From: Coenobita brevimanus
Taxonomy: Eukaryota; Arthropoda; Malacostraca; Decapoda; Coenobitidae
Length of the DNA stretch: 64,000 nt
Reading direction: 5' to 3'
NCBI GenBank assembly: GCA_032717465.1
Contig: CM064713.1
Coordinates: 13,000,872 to 13,064,871, forward strand
Shown: positions 31,638 to 42,772 of the stretch, piece by piece
Layout: every line of letters starts with the position of its first letter
Position numbering within the stretch: position 1 is the stretch's first letter
The notes under the pieces: model-generated
What the model saw: only the letters and a program-made list of their open reading frames with translations
Databases searched by the model: none
What the model was told of the DNA's origin: nothing
Made by a program: the position numbers and the translations under genes

Positions 31638-32325
31638 ATACATATAGACTTGTTTATATAAACATCATACATTCCCTCACTCCCACGAAAGTACCAGCAA
31701 CAGCAAGTCTTGCTGCCAAACTCTCCACATGCATGTCTTACTTTTGGCATAATTTGAAATTCCCAAACGATATGTTAGGTTTGGAAAATTTCAGTTAAGT
31801 TAGGCTTGGTTACATTAGGAATGGATTGGTTAGGTTAGGATAGGATTGGATTGGCTGTTGGAATAAGTTAGCTTATAATACATTAGATTAGGTTTATTAA
31901 GACTCAAGCTTGGGATTTGGACTGACAGGTATCTGAGGGGTGTCTAGGTTAGGTTAAGTGGCAATCCTAGGTGGTTAAAATCACGGGGGTGAGGGGGTGA
32001 AGGCCCCAGTTAGGATACTCTAGCTAAGGATGGGTTAGGTTAGGCTGGATCATTAGGCATCCTATAATTTTGAATGTCTGATGCACTAACGCGTCCCGTC
32101 GGCAAGACAGTCAGTAATCAACGCATCGTCAGTAAACAGGCTGCCACAGGCAAACTGGCGGCTTCCTTAAATAACACAAAAGTGTATTTTTATTTACTCT
32201 ACGCATTTTGCAGTCTAAAATAACAAGATAACTATGTTCCCCATGGTTATTACTTTCCCGAAGTTCATGAGACTGTAAGAAGACAGTTGCAATCGCCACA
32301 CCCATTTCACAGAATCAAAAAATAT

Positions 32326-32326
<1 letters not shown>
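31638..32326. other. No gene; degenerate TTAGG-like words
   Basis: GGTTAGGTTAGG occurs near 31828 and 32033, with scattered TTAGG words between 31765 and 32050. They do not form a regular telomeric array. Confidence 0.55.

Positions 32327-32367
<41 letters not shown>
32327..32367. repeat. (ATA)n microsatellite
   Basis: About 13 ATA/TAA trinucleotides. Confidence 0.97.
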
Positions 32368-32369
<2 letters not shown>

Positions 32370-32479
32370 AAGAAAACAAAATGAGTGTCCATTAAAAGAA
32401 ATAGTACAGAGAAAAGTAGTAACACAGGAGGAATTGTAGGTAAATAAAGAGAGCAAATTGTATTTTTCCCACTTTAGAT

Positions 32480-32570
32480 CAGGGGGGCAGGGGGGCTCAG
32501 TGGTAGAGCGTCGGACTCGGGACCGAGGGGTCGTGTGATAGAGCAACGCCCGTTAGCTGTCATGCCGGAA
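32480..32570 (+). repeat. tRNA-derived SINE head
   Basis: GGGGGCTCAGTGGTAGAGCG gives a good A-box, followed by CGGACTCGGGACCGAGGGGTC in the anticodon/variable position. The B-box region is degenerate (GGTCGTGTGATAGAGC). It cannot fold as a functional tRNA. A weaker copy of the same flank and head follows at about 32637-32690. Confidence 0.6.
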
Positions 32571-32744
32571 GGGGTAGCGCCCTCCTGTCACCTAGCAAGG
32601 CTATATGATCTAATAAGGTATAGCTCGGGGGAACATTTCCCTTTTCCACTTTGGAGCAGAGGGGCCTGAGGCTGGGCTGGTGTAGTGCAGAACACTTAAG
32701 GACAGGAGGCTGACCTACGCCTCTGGTAATGTCTACAAGACAGA

Positions 32745-32830
32745 AATACCTGTGGGACTCCAACCACAGTGCACAGCCACAGGCAACTGTGCATTCTGAC
32801 CCAACAGCTCTACTACCACACCACCATTAA
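32745..32830 (-). repeat. tRNA-derived SINE fragment
   Basis: On the minus strand GTGTGGTAGTAGAGCTGTTG is an A-box-like start, with TGGTTGGAGTCCCAC as a degenerate B-box about 50 bp on. Related to the next fragment. Confidence 0.55.
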
Positions 32831-32877
32831 AAAGGTAACAAAAGTGGTAACAAAGTAACAAATAACTCGGCACAGAA

Positions 32878-32962
32878 AGTATACTCCCTCTGGCTACCTC
32901 TGGGACTTGAACCACAGCACATTTTGACCCGAGGGCTCTACCTCCACGCCGCCATTAAAAAA
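32878..32962 (-). repeat. tRNA-derived SINE fragment with good A and B boxes
   Basis: Minus strand: GCGTGGAGGTAGAGCCCTCG (A-box region) then GGTTCAAGTCC (B-box consensus) about 32 bp later. It is followed by a body with GTTACTTTGTTACC. Adjacent to a second fragment in the same orientation. Confidence 0.65.
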
Positions 32963-33163
32963 AGTAACAAAGTGGGTAAAAAAGTGAGTAACAAGTAACA
33001 TCAAAGAAAGTAAATGTCCCTCCAATAAGACAGAGTAAACTGAGAGTAACAAATAACATCAGAGAGTAATGTCTGTCCATAGAGATAATTCTCAGCACTA
33101 AGCAAAAAGACAAAACAAAATGTAGATTCCATTAAAGTAAAACAAAAACTTATAAGATGAATC
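32963..33163. other. No gene seen
   Basis: A-rich spacer with GTAACAAA words; probably SINE body or tail sequence. Confidence 0.4.
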
Positions 33164-33413
33164 AAATCACACCAGGTGTGGGGGTGGGGCCTGCCGCTGT
33201 GTGGGGTGGTGGTAAATCACACCAGGTGTGGGGGTGGGGCCTGCCGCTGTGTGGGGTGGTGGTAAATCACACCAGGTGTGGGGGTGGGGCCTGCCGCTGT
33301 GTGGGGTGGTGGTAAATCACACCAGGTGTGGGGGTGGGGCCTGCCGCTGTGTGGGGTGGTGGTAAATCACACCAGGTGTGGGGGTGGGGCCTGCCGCTGT
33401 GTGGGGTGGTGGT
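33164..33413. repeat. 50-bp minisatellite, 5 identical-looking copies
   Basis: The unit starts AAATCACACCAGGTGTGGGG and ends GGGTGGTGGT. Five head-to-tail copies begin at 33164, 33214, 33264, 33314 and 33364. The last overlaps the 3' end of the minus-strand membrane-protein frame. Since 50 is not a multiple of 3, the frame rotates per unit. The near identity indicates recent amplification. Confidence 0.97.
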
Positions 33414-34110
33414 AGCGGTGGTTCAGGTACAGTGCCGAGACACTGACCAACAGTTTGACCACAAACCACGCCACCACCCCCACCCAAGCCCCATTCCACA
33501 CCTCCCACACCTCTATCACCCCAACTATGGCCTCCAGGGGGTGAAGCAGCTGGGCACAATAGATGGCACTCAGTGCCAGCTGCCAACTCAGCATACTGAC
33601 ACCCAGCATTACACTCAGCACCAACAGGACAACCTGAAACACGTCATTTTTGACAAACCAAAAGCCAACCCAAGTGGTGAGGAACCAACAGTGATAAACA
33701 ATAAGCCAAGTTAGACCCGCGTTGAGCTCATACCGCAATTGTGAAGAAATTACCATCCCGGTCAATTCAGACAACATTAGCCTACCGGGATAGTGACTAT
33801 ATTGTTCTCCTAATGACTTAATTGCCCAGTTAAGCCTTGATGGCTCAATATTATGGCGCAAAATTGTGTCTAGAGCAACACCATTCTCAACAAATTTGTA
33901 AACAATATCAGAAATATCCTTACGGAAATAGGGAACACATGTTTTGACAAAAATGGTGAAACCTAAATCAGTAAGTGACACAATTACGAAGCAACAAGTT
34001 ATGAGTACGAACAATATCTTTTTGAGGAGGGGCCGAATCCCGTTATTGTTGACGGGGATAGTGGTGGGGCGGTAGACCCCGTTGTCCATGTGTACAACTG
34101 TGTGCCACAT
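33367..34110 (-). CDS. Unrecognised four-TM membrane protein, best host gene candidate
   Basis: A 247-codon minus-strand frame with no transposon features. Hydrophobic segments sit at residues about 31-54 (ILFVLITCCFVIVSLTDL), 131-153, 157-180 and 207-229. A ~75-residue polar loop with three Cys/His-poor helices separates TM1 and TM2. There is no signal peptide; the N-terminus (MDNGVYRPTTIPVNNNGIRP) is probably cytosolic. The start context is AAAATGT, with a second ATG at codon 8. A TATA box lies about 185 bp upstream, so the leader would be about 160 nt. The last ~17 residues (HHPTQRQAPPPHLV) come from the 50-bp minisatellite, so the true C-terminus may instead be spliced: CTG|GTGTGA in each unit resembles a donor. 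The family is not recognised; small tetraspan proteins are the nearest general type. Confidence 0.6.
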   Translation of the reverse strand: MWHTVVHMDNGVYRPTTIPVNNNGIRPLLKKILFVLITCCFVIVSLTDLGFTIFVKTCVPYFRKDISDIVYKFVENGVALDTILRHNIEPSRLNWAIKSLGEQYSHYPGRLMLSELTGMVISSQLRYELNAGLTWLIVYHCWFLTTWVGFWFVKNDVFQVVLLVLSVMLGVSMLSWQLALSAIYCAQLLHPLEAIVGVIEVWEVWNGAWVGVVAWFVVKLLVSVSALYLNHRYHHPTQRQAPPPHLV

Positions 34111-34294
34111 TTTGGGATGAGCTTACCAAAACTTAATCGTAAGCTATATCACAATCCAATATCGTACTACACAGTACGATTAATTTTAACCTTACTAACC
34201 GTTATAAAATTACGGGTCACAATGAAAATGCGAGAGCGCGGACAACACACCCTCTCGCTAACTCGTCCACTAGAGTCGCTCACGCAGGTGCTCA

Positions 34295-34323
34295 CCTTTT
34301 ATAGCCCCAAGACGCCGGAAGTG
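34295..34323 (-). promoter_or_regulatory. TATA box and ETS-type site upstream of the membrane-protein gene
   Basis: On the minus strand CTATAAAAGG occupies 34304-34295, a consensus TATA box. About 15 bp upstream, 34315-34323 reads CCGGAAGTG on the plus strand, the GABP/ETS consensus. A start site near 34270 would be expected. The region 34200-34320 is richer in CpG than its surroundings. Confidence 0.6.
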
Positions 34324-34774
34324 GATATTATGAATACTTCGCGCTGCCAATATTTCGTTATTTTTCCTCCATAATTACCTCAGTGCCATTCAAACCCTTT
34401 AAACTTACATATTTTAAGAAAAACAAAAATCCTTACTCTTAACTTAATAAATTAAGATCGATTTAGTGTTAAAATAGCATAATAAGAAAGGTCAAGTAGG
34501 TAATATTTTCGAGACTGCCTTTTTTTCGGTCGTATAAACTTAAATTCAAATCGGCGTTTGTATTTTTGAATGCACCACAGCAAAGGCAACATAAACCAGC
34601 CATATTGTTTTGTGAATATTCATTGTTTCCTTTTTCATTTCCTAACTATTGTTTCTTCAAAGAAGACAGAAATAAATAACTTTTCACAAAGACTTCTCCA
34701 ACCTCCTTGGAAAATATCATGCATAGTTATGACACCTACCACAATACTAACCTACTGGCCTGTGACTCCATATC

Positions 34775-34915
34775 CTTTCCATAGCACCTCTTCGTGACTA
34801 GCACCATAGTCTATGTTAGTGCTAATCTCTTATTACAGCACAACACTGAAGATGGTTAGATGGCAATTTTACGCCAAGTTAAAGTAAACAGAGTTTAGTA
34901 TCGTCACTATTTACT
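34775..34915 (+). repeat. Dispersed repeat family, copy 1
   Basis: CGTGACTAGCA, GTGTTAG-like, and CCAAGTTAAAGTAAACAG occur in the same order here and at about 52540-52660. The two copies look like diverged members of an unnamed interspersed repeat. Confidence 0.7.
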
Positions 34916-35230
34916 TTCCTCTAACTTCTCCTAAAGGCCTTACTTTGATCAGCTGGATTGGTGATAATTACAGTATAAGGGAAAAACATTCAAGCACCAG
35001 ATTCTGTGGCTACTAATGGTGCTTTTAATAACAAAATCAAACAATTTATGGATGCTGTGAACTCTCTTCAGCTACAATTAGGGTGAGGTGGGGGTCAACC
35101 CTACTATTAGTGGCAAAATATTACACCAAACATTCAGATAAAGGTTTTATTATGAAATAGAAATATCAAAGGTAGCTTCAGGAAAAGGGATATCTTTGGT
35201 ATGGTTATCACTTCTTTTGAAAATATGTAA

Positions 35231-35342
35231 GTTATCTTAAAAGTCTTTTTTCAAAAAGGTAGCCATAAGTTATCTTAAAAGTGTTTTTTCAAAAAGATAG
35301 CCATAAGTTATCTTAAAAGTGTATTATCAAAAGGTAGCCATG
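35231..35342 (+). repeat. ~47-bp tandem repeat, 2.5-3 copies
   Basis: The unit AGTTATCTTAAAAGTG(T)TTTTTCAAAAAG followed by GTAGCCATA repeats with small changes. Confidence 0.85.
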
Positions 35343-36567
35343 TGTATAGATAGTGGGGGTGAAGCCTACATCCTATTTGACAACACTTTAATGTGTTACC
35401 AAAGTAAATCTAAGTTTATATATGAAGTAGGCAATGTAAGAATTCAGAGCAGAGACATTTATCTACTCCATGACTTTCATATTGCCTTACAAGCAACACA
35501 AAAATTTAATATTCCATTATTAAATGTTTAACCTGGCTGAATACTGAAATGTGGTGCTAAATTATTGTAAAAGTAAAGGACATATGCTGTCCCAGTACAA
35601 AAATGTTGGCCACATGTTACAGAAATATATATGCCATGAATGAAGAAAAACAGGCCAGGTTAAGACGTAGGACTGTTATTATTTAAAAAAGATATATGCT
35701 ATAACACTACATAAATAAAGGTGAAGGTACACACTGCACTCTTTAATCTACCTCGGGTGTTATGCCAGCATGTTAACCTGATGTTACAAGTCTACTTCAT
35801 ATTGTACTGAGTTAGAGCCACATTGAATTTAATTATTCTGGCAAGCCTCTGTTTTACCTCCCCCCCATTTGCAAGGCATCTTGATAAACCTGTGAAAGAC
35901 ATATTACGTGAGTTCTTCACACACAAATCACCTTACTAATACTGTATTTTGTAATTTGTGGTGGACCGTAGAGAAATGAATTGGTATTGTACGCCCTACA
36001 ACTATCGGTAAAAATAAAATGACACAATATCTTTATTGGGTTATAGGCCAAATAATTCAATCTGCAAGGCTCAACTGCATATCCCATATTAACAAAATTA
36101 TACATATATCCCTGCAACAAAATCGTACCGTATATGACTGAAAATCATGTTGCACCAAACACATGTACATAATTTCATGCTGGATTGCTACCAGTAATGT
36201 TCTGTGAGTATCCAGGTACCTTCTAGGTATTTATTTTGTATGTGTCCATTACCCACGCCATAATATTTATAAATTCGACACAGGCCTCGGGTTTCGGTCA
36301 TCAATTTCTTCATATATTATGGCAACTAAGTAGACAGACTCTAATTACGACAGAATGCCCTACCATCAGAATCTACCAGTATTCATTGTCGATATACGAT
36401 GTATCAGCAGTGTTAAATGTTATACCAGACATCCAAAAAAATGATAACTCACCTCCCACATCCAGCTTTAAAGAATGTAAACATGGCGCTACCAGGCGGC
36501 CCAGCTGTCGTGCCGCGTTTTCTTCTTAAGCGGATACTATTCTAGGCCCAATAGGGAGTAAAGGAAA

Positions 36568-36775
36568 GCGTCTGTACCACTCCCTAGTACGTTTATACCC
36601 ACCTCACCCTACTCAAAAGCGTCTGTACCACTCCCTAGCACGGTTTATACCTACATCGACTAACCCAAGAGCGTCTGTACCACTCCCTAGCACGGTTTAT
36701 ACCCACATCGCCCAACTCAAGAGCGTCTGTACCACTCCCTAGCACGGCTTATGCCCACTCCACCCAACCAAACAG
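36568..36775 (+). repeat. 51-52 bp tandem repeat, 4 copies
   Basis: GCGTCTGTACCACTCCCTAG starts each unit (36568, 36619, 36671, 36723), followed by CACGGTTTATACCCAC and a variable C-rich end. A degenerate fifth start (GTGTCTGTACTGTACCC) follows at about 36775. Confidence 0.92.
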
Positions 36776-36898
36776 TGTCTGTACTGTACCCTGGACTATG
36801 CATGTGACTAACGCCACGCGTAAAGAATATTATGGTTATAATCTGGTGGCATCAAATATATTACATACTAATTATACCTACAGCATGTTAAAATATCA

Positions 36899-37092
36899 TT
36901 TTTTTTTTTTTTTTTTACGTGTCCGACTCTGGGCAAAGGCTTCAGGGCCTATTTCTTGAGGGCAGAGACCTATCCCAAGGCCCAGTAGTCCTCCTACACC
37001 TCCACATGTCACCACTTCGGCGCTAACACCCACCATCCATATTGAATACATGCTAGGGCTGTCTCATACAGGATTGGTGTATTGGTATTCGC
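36899..37092 (-). mobile_element. tRNA-derived SINE (family S1), 5'-truncated
   Basis: Reverse complement of the 3' two thirds of the SINEs at 42137 and 61768. It includes the T-tract (poly-A tail), GTCCGACTCTGGGCAAAGGC, CTTCGGCGCTAACACCCACC and GGTGTATTGGTATT. The tRNA-like head is absent. Confidence 0.85.
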
Positions 37093-37164
37093 CTACGTCG
37101 ATATACACGTACCAATACTTATCTACTTCAGAGAGTGCACAGTTAACCTATACCTACTCTTCGC

Positions 37165-40100
37165 AAACATTCATATTTTTTTTCTTTTTTTTTGTGAGCA
37201 AGAAGGAACCAAAGGCCATGAGCCCGCAGTAACAGTTCCCTCCAAGAGAAAAACAAAATACAATAGAGAGCCAAATTCAAGATCCGATCATTTTGAGATG
37301 CCTGGACACACTGCGTTTGAAAGACTGGAGATCATAGGCAGCAGGAAATATAGACAGAGGGAGACAGTTCCAGAGTTGACCTGTAGCATAAATGAAAGAC
37401 TGGGAGTAACGGTTAACTCTTGCATTAGAGAGCTGGACAGAAAAAGGATGAGAGTTTGCTGCCAGACGGGTGATACGCGCCCGTCGTAGAGGTGGAGGAA
37501 TGCAAGCAGACAGTTCAGAGGAGCAGTGACCATTAAAGTAGCGACAGAAGAGATAAAGATGCAACACTGCGGCGAAGAGACAGAGGTTGAAGGGAGTCAG
37601 TAAGAGGAGGAGAGTTAATGAGACGAAAAGCCTTTGACTCCACCCTATTGAGAAGAGCTGTATGTGGGGAGCCTCCCCACACATGAGAGTTGTACTCCAC
37701 ACAGGGGCGGATAAAACCCCTGTATAGAGTCAACAATTGTGCAGGGGTAAAGAAAGAGCGGAGTCGGCTTAACACACCCAATCTCTTGGAAGCAGATTTT
37801 ACAAGAGATGTAACATGATCTTTCCAAGTTAAGTCCCGAGTAAATGAAACCCCAAGCATGTTCAAGGATGATGCATGATTAAGCTGAATATTATCAAACA
37901 TTAGTGGGTATACCTGTGGAAGATTTTGTCGGGTTCATAGGTGTAAGAACTGAGTCTTAGATGCATTAAAAACAACCATATTATTTTTACCCCAGTCAGA
38001 GATACGAGCCAAGTCAGACATTAGGTATGCCATAGCCTCATCCCTTGTTTGTTGAAGTAACTGTTGAGATGGGCGTTGCGGGAACCGAATTGAAAGGTGA
38101 AGGGTGGAGTCATCAGCGTATGAGTGGATAGGGTTAGACGTACAGCTTAGAAGATCATTGATGAATAAAAGGAAGAGAGTTGGTGATAGGACAGAGCCCT
38201 GAGGAACACCACTGTTGATAGATCTAGGAGAAGAACGATGGCCGTCTACAACAGCGGCTATAGAACGACCAGAAAGGAAGCTAGAGATGAAGGCACAGAT
38301 AGAAGGATAGAAACCGTAGGAGGGCAGTTTGGAAATTAATGTTTTATGCCAGACTCGATCGAAAGCCTTTGAGATGTCAAGTGGAATGGCAAAGCTTTCG
38401 CCAAAGTCCCGAAAGGAGGATGACCAGGAGTCTGAAAGGTAGGTAAGAAGATCGCCAGTGGAGCGTCCCTGACAGAACCCATACTGACGATCGGAAAGAA
38501 GGTTGTGATAGGAAAGATGCCTTAAAATTTTTCTATTGAGAATTGACTCGAAAACTTTTGAAATACAGGACGTTAAAGCAATTGGACGATAGTTGGTGGG
38601 TTGGGAGTGGTGACCCTTCTTTGGGACTGGTTGAATAAGAGCAAACTTCCAGCAAGAAGGAAAGGTACAAGTTGACAGACAAAAGCGAAAGAGTTTGCCT
38701 AGGCAGGGTGTAAGCACAGAAGCACAGTTCTTGAGAACAACAGGAGGGACCCCATCAAGCCCATATGCCTTGTTAGTACTGAGACCAGTGATGGCAGAAA
38801 ATACATCAGATGAATAAATTTTAATGTCAGCCATGAAGAAGTCAGAGGGGTGGAAGTGATGGAGGAACAATACTGGAATCGTCTAAGGTAGAATTGGAGG
38901 AGAAAGTCTGTGCGAAGAGATCTGGTTTATCAGTAGAAGAAATAGCTACAGAACCATCAGAGTAGAAAAGAGGAGGGAAGTATGATGGGGTAAAGTTGTT
39001 AGAAAGATTTTTGGCAAGGTTCCAGAAGGAGCGGGAAGAATTCGAGTTGGAGAGTTGAGAGCATTTAGTATGGATGTGTTGTTGAGTGAAGACAAAGGGG
39101 AGCTGCAAGGCTTGGTGGATAAGTTTGGAAGAGTGTGTAAGAAACGGAATCTAAAGGTGAATGTAGGGAAAAGTAAAGCGATGGTCTTTGAGAGAGGTGA
39201 AGTCAGTGAATGTACAGCGAGGTTGGATGGTGAGGAATTGGAAAATGTGCGTACGTTTAAGTACTTGGGTAGTGTGATGAGTAAGGATGGAGGTTTGGAG
39301 GATGAAGTGCTTGAAAGGGTACAGCAGGGAAGAAAAGTTGCTGGTTCATTGAAAGCAGTGATAAGAAACAGGGAAGTGAGCATGGAAGTGAAAAAGTTAC
39401 TAAATGAGAGTATTGTGATACCAACTCTAACGTATGGAAGTGAAGCTTGGACGTTGTTGGAAAGACACAAGTCAAGAGTGAGAGCAGTGGAAATGAGTTA
39501 TTTAAGAGGAGCCTGTGGAGTCACATGCAGAGACAGGCTGACGAATGAGGATATAAAGGAGCATTGTGGTGTGGATGTGGATGTGATAGGAAGCGTTATG
39601 AGGAACACACTGAGGTGGTTTGGCCATGTGGAGAGGATGGAGGGTGAGAGACTGACGAAGAGAGTGTATGTGAGTGAGGTGGAGGGGGGAAGAGGGAGGA
39701 GGAGACCGAGGATGAGATGGAGGGATGGGGTGGAGAGGTATATGAGAGAGGGGGGTGTGAGTTGGGAGCAGGGCAGTGAAATGGCAGGGGACAGGGCGAC
39801 GTGGAGGCGATTTGTTTGTGGCCACCCCAAACGGGATTGAGGCGTCTAGCAATAGATAGATAGATAGATAGAAATTATTTTTAGCAGAGCGAAGAACAGA
39901 CTTAGCACGATTCCGGAAAGAAACGTAAAGATGATGTGATTCAGGGGTGGGTTGGCTCCGGTACCTTTTGTAGGCCCTTTCCTTGTTGCGGACAGCATTA
40001 GAACAAGCGTGATTAAACCAAGGCTTTCTTGCGTTAGTCAAAGGATATGAGGAAGGAATGTTTGCTTCCATGCCCGAGAGAATAACCTCTGTAATGTGCA

Positions 40101-41040
40101 AGGCACACTCAGATGGCTCACGACCATGGAAGAAATAATCATTCCAGGGAAAATCAAAGAAGTACTGCCTGAGGGCCTCCCAGTCCGCGGCTCCAAAATG
40201 CCACAGACGACGTTTCCCTGGAGAGTCCACAGGCCGTACCAGAGTGATGGGACAGGTTAAGGTGATAAGGTTGTGATCGGAGGAGCCCAATGGAGAGAAA
40301 AGATTAACAGAGTAAGCAGAAGGATTAGTTGTGAGGAAGAGGTCAAGTATGTTGGAGCTCTCTCCAAGGCGGTCAGGGATACGGGTAGGGTGCTGTACAA
40401 GCTGCTCTAGGTCATTAAGGATAGAAAAGATGTAGGCTTGTTCACCAGGTGGATCAGTGAAACGAGAGGAGAGCCAAAGGTGGTGGTGAACATTGAAATC
40501 TCCTAGAATGGAGATTTCAGAGAAAGGAGAAATGGATAGAATGTGTTACATTGTAGAAGATAGTCGATGAATTTTTGATAGTCAGTAGAATTAGGGGATA
40601 AGTAAACAGCACAGATATATTTAGTCAGAGAATGACAGGAAAGCCGAAGCCAGACTGTAGAGAATTCAGAAGAATCGAGTTCAGGAACACGAAAGCAAGA
40701 TAAGTCATTATGTATATATACACAACAGCCACCTTTGGCTTTGAAATGAGTACAGAGAAAGTAGGAGGATACAGAAAAAGGGTTTGCTGTCAGTTGCCTC
40801 AGACAGCTGAGTCTCAGTTAGAAAAAGAAGGTGAGGTTTAGAGGAGGAGAGGTGGTGCTCAACAGAGCGAAAGTTAGAGGAAAGGCCGCGAATGATACAG
40901 AAATGAAGAAGAAGAGAGTCAGACAGTGGTTCCAGGCACCTCCAGTCGTCACCGGGAGAGGGGCGGATGGTGGGGGCATTTATGGTCCCCCCCTCCCCCT
41001 GAGGACTCCGAGGCTGGAAGTCAATGTATAACAAGATCAT
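37165..41040 (-). mobile_element. Jockey-like LINE, interrupted by an RTE copy
   Basis: Minus-strand LINE in pieces. Endonuclease remnants are at 41040-40708 (IIRGLSSNFRSVEHHL, LFLTETQLSE) and 40290 (MGSSDHNLI). The linker runs to [12 protein letters not shown] at about 39890, is split by RTE copy E, and resumes at 39060 with FWNLAKNLSNNF. RT is at 38870-37935: NKAYGLDGVPPVVLKN, YGFCQGRSTGDLL, PLDISKAFDRVWH, SGVPQGSVLSPTLF, and SYADDSTLHL with an intact YADD. The C-terminal part is at 37901-37277 (FIRPCVEYNSHVWGG, then YATGQLWNCLPLSIFP). Frameshifts lie at about 40300-40700, 38850, 37910 and 37600. A T-tract near 37170-37190 is the poly-A tail. Confidence 0.88.
39076..39870 (+). mobile_element. 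RTE-like LINE copy E nested in the Jockey-like LINE
   Basis: A plus-strand RT C-terminal frame (to 39840), closely similar to copy [57 protein letters not shown] and [17 protein letters not shown]. It then has GGCGTCTAGCAATAGATAG and a (ATAG)n tail. It begins just after the palm FADD position, so it is 5'-truncated, with no lesion in its ~260 codons. Its host is on the opposite strand. Confidence 0.9.
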
Positions 41041-42136
41041 TTTATAAATACGTTTGACAATTATACTTACATAACACCGTGGGTGAATGTTATTGTTGTA
41101 GTGTCTACAGTATATTCTTTTACAGTAACTATACAGATAACATGGTATACACCACTATTATGTGATTAAACTGTGTGCTATGCATTACGACTAGCCATTC
41201 AACATACCATGCAATGCTACCTGCAGCTGTGGTAGTCCATCTCTGTTCACTTCCAGGAGAGTTTGACCATGCAGTGTCTTCTCCAGCTGTGGTACTCTAT
41301 CTCTGTCTTCTTCCACGGGAGTCTGACCATCAGGGTGGAAGGAATGGATGCTGCCATCTGTGTAATGTCATAAATAGTTTGGGATCAACGAGACATACCT
41401 AACCAACAGTGTTGTTATATGTGTGAAATATGGACACCATCAGTATAAGGAGAGTGCATTGATAAAAAGACAGTTTACAAGCATCATCTTCACCATAATC
41501 ACTGGGACAGGGGAGACTGCCTAACTCACTGTGCAGCTACTCTGTAATGTCCTCATCACAAATTGGTTATGCTATCATATTTTGTATACATGACACTTGT
41601 ATATTATGACTATATGCCATAATGTGTTCTGTATTATGTTATGGACATCCATACATCGTACCAGAGGAAACGTCTGTCAACCATTTGTGCCCCTTTTACA
41701 AAATTAGTCATTGCCATCAAATTGCATGTATTACATATAATCATTTATTATTAGTCATTGCCATCAAGTTGCATGTGTTACATATAATCATTATACAATC
41801 CTGGAGGAGGAATGGCTGAATATCTACCATAGTCTGCTGGTGTCAACTGATGATGTACAACAGCATCTGGATGGACGTTGATGGAAGGACAATCTTCAGC
41901 ACTTGTAGCGGGATGTACTGGTGGATCCTCGATTGACATATCCCCTGTGGAGGTGGAGCCAATTAATACAAACTATACCGTTAGTCCTAATCCATAAGGG
42001 GAACAGTAGGTAATATGTGCAACATTTATCCATACATGAAGTACAGTACCGGTACATAAATGTGTGGCAATGTATCTTTGTTCTGTCTAAAACTGTTATG
42101 CAGGTTATTAATATAAAAATCACCACTTTATGGTAT
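41041..42136. other. No gene; two short direct duplications
   Basis: A ~47-bp duplication at about 41702-41796 (ATTAGTCATTGCCATCAA then TTACATATAATCATT). An imperfect ~60-bp repeat at 41223-41335 (CAGCTGTGGTA...CATCTCTG / CTATCTCTG). Nothing coding is supported. Confidence 0.6.
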
Positions 42137-42418
42137 GCGGATGGCGGTGGCTGAGTCGGTATAGAGACGGCCTGAAGTCCTAATGGACCCAGGTTCGAAT
42201 GCCAGCTGGGGCTGGGAACAGTTTAAGGATTTGAATTTCATAAAAAGCAGACATTTCTGATCAACCAGAGACCCGCCGACATGTCATAAAAGTACCCCCG
42301 CTAATACCAGTACACCAGTCTTGTATGAGAGCCCTGGCATGTATTCAATATGGATGGTGTGTTAGCGCCGAAGTGGTGACATGTGGATATGTAGGAGGCC
42401 TACTGGGACTTGGGAATG
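42137..42418 (+). mobile_element. tRNA-derived SINE (family S1)
   Basis: The head GGCGGTGGCTGAGTCGGTA is an A-box region and GGTTCGAATGCC is a B-box. The body shares CAGTTTAAGGATTTGAATTT, ACCCGCCGACATGTC and TTAGCGCCGAAGTGGTGACA with the copy at 61768. The 3' end is diverged and lacks a clean A-tail. Confidence 0.88.
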
Positions 42419-42617
42419 AATATATATACAGGTATATACAGTATATATATTACAATAAGAGCATGTCAACTTTTATTTTTTATTTTTTGTGTGGGGGGGG
42501 GTGGTGATGGGGGAAGGAGGGGACAGCTCAAGCAGCCCAAGTTATTAGCATCAACTAGAATTTCCCAGTTGAAGTAACATGTATTAATCGGTCACGCCTC
42601 GGTAAGCTGAAATTAAG
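42419..42617. other. No gene seen
   Basis: Spacer with a G-run near 42490-42520 and a T-tract at about 42619-42632 that belongs to the next element's tail. Confidence 0.5.
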
Positions 42618-42722
42618 CCTTTTTTTTTTTTTAATGCGAGGAAGAAGGAACCAAAGGCCATGAGCCCGCAAAACAGTTCCCCTCAAGAGAAAAACAAAAT
42701 ACAATAGAGACCCAAATTCAAT
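42618..42722 (-). mobile_element. Jockey-like LINE 3'-end fragment
   Basis: GAAGGAACCAAAGGCCATGA, CCCGCA, and AGAGAAAAACAAAATACAAT repeat the bases at about 37197-37275, the 3' end of the Jockey-like LINE. It is truncated after about 100 bp with its tail on the left. Confidence 0.85.
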
Positions 42723-42772
42723 ATCACGCTCATCACATTATATCACGCTCATAACATTATACAGACTGGGGT

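Larger units (their letters stand above)
34375..36567. other. No gene; two repeat features inside
   Basis: AT-rich. It contains a dispersed repeat at 34775-34915 and a three-unit tandem repeat at 35231-35342. The short frames 34570-34797, 35319-35531 and 36236-36529 show no domains. Confidence 0.5.

Noticed and set aside
31765..32050. Interstitial telomere (TTAGG)n
   Set aside because: TTAGG words are scattered and not in register. The pattern is more like AT/GT-rich drift than a telomeric array.
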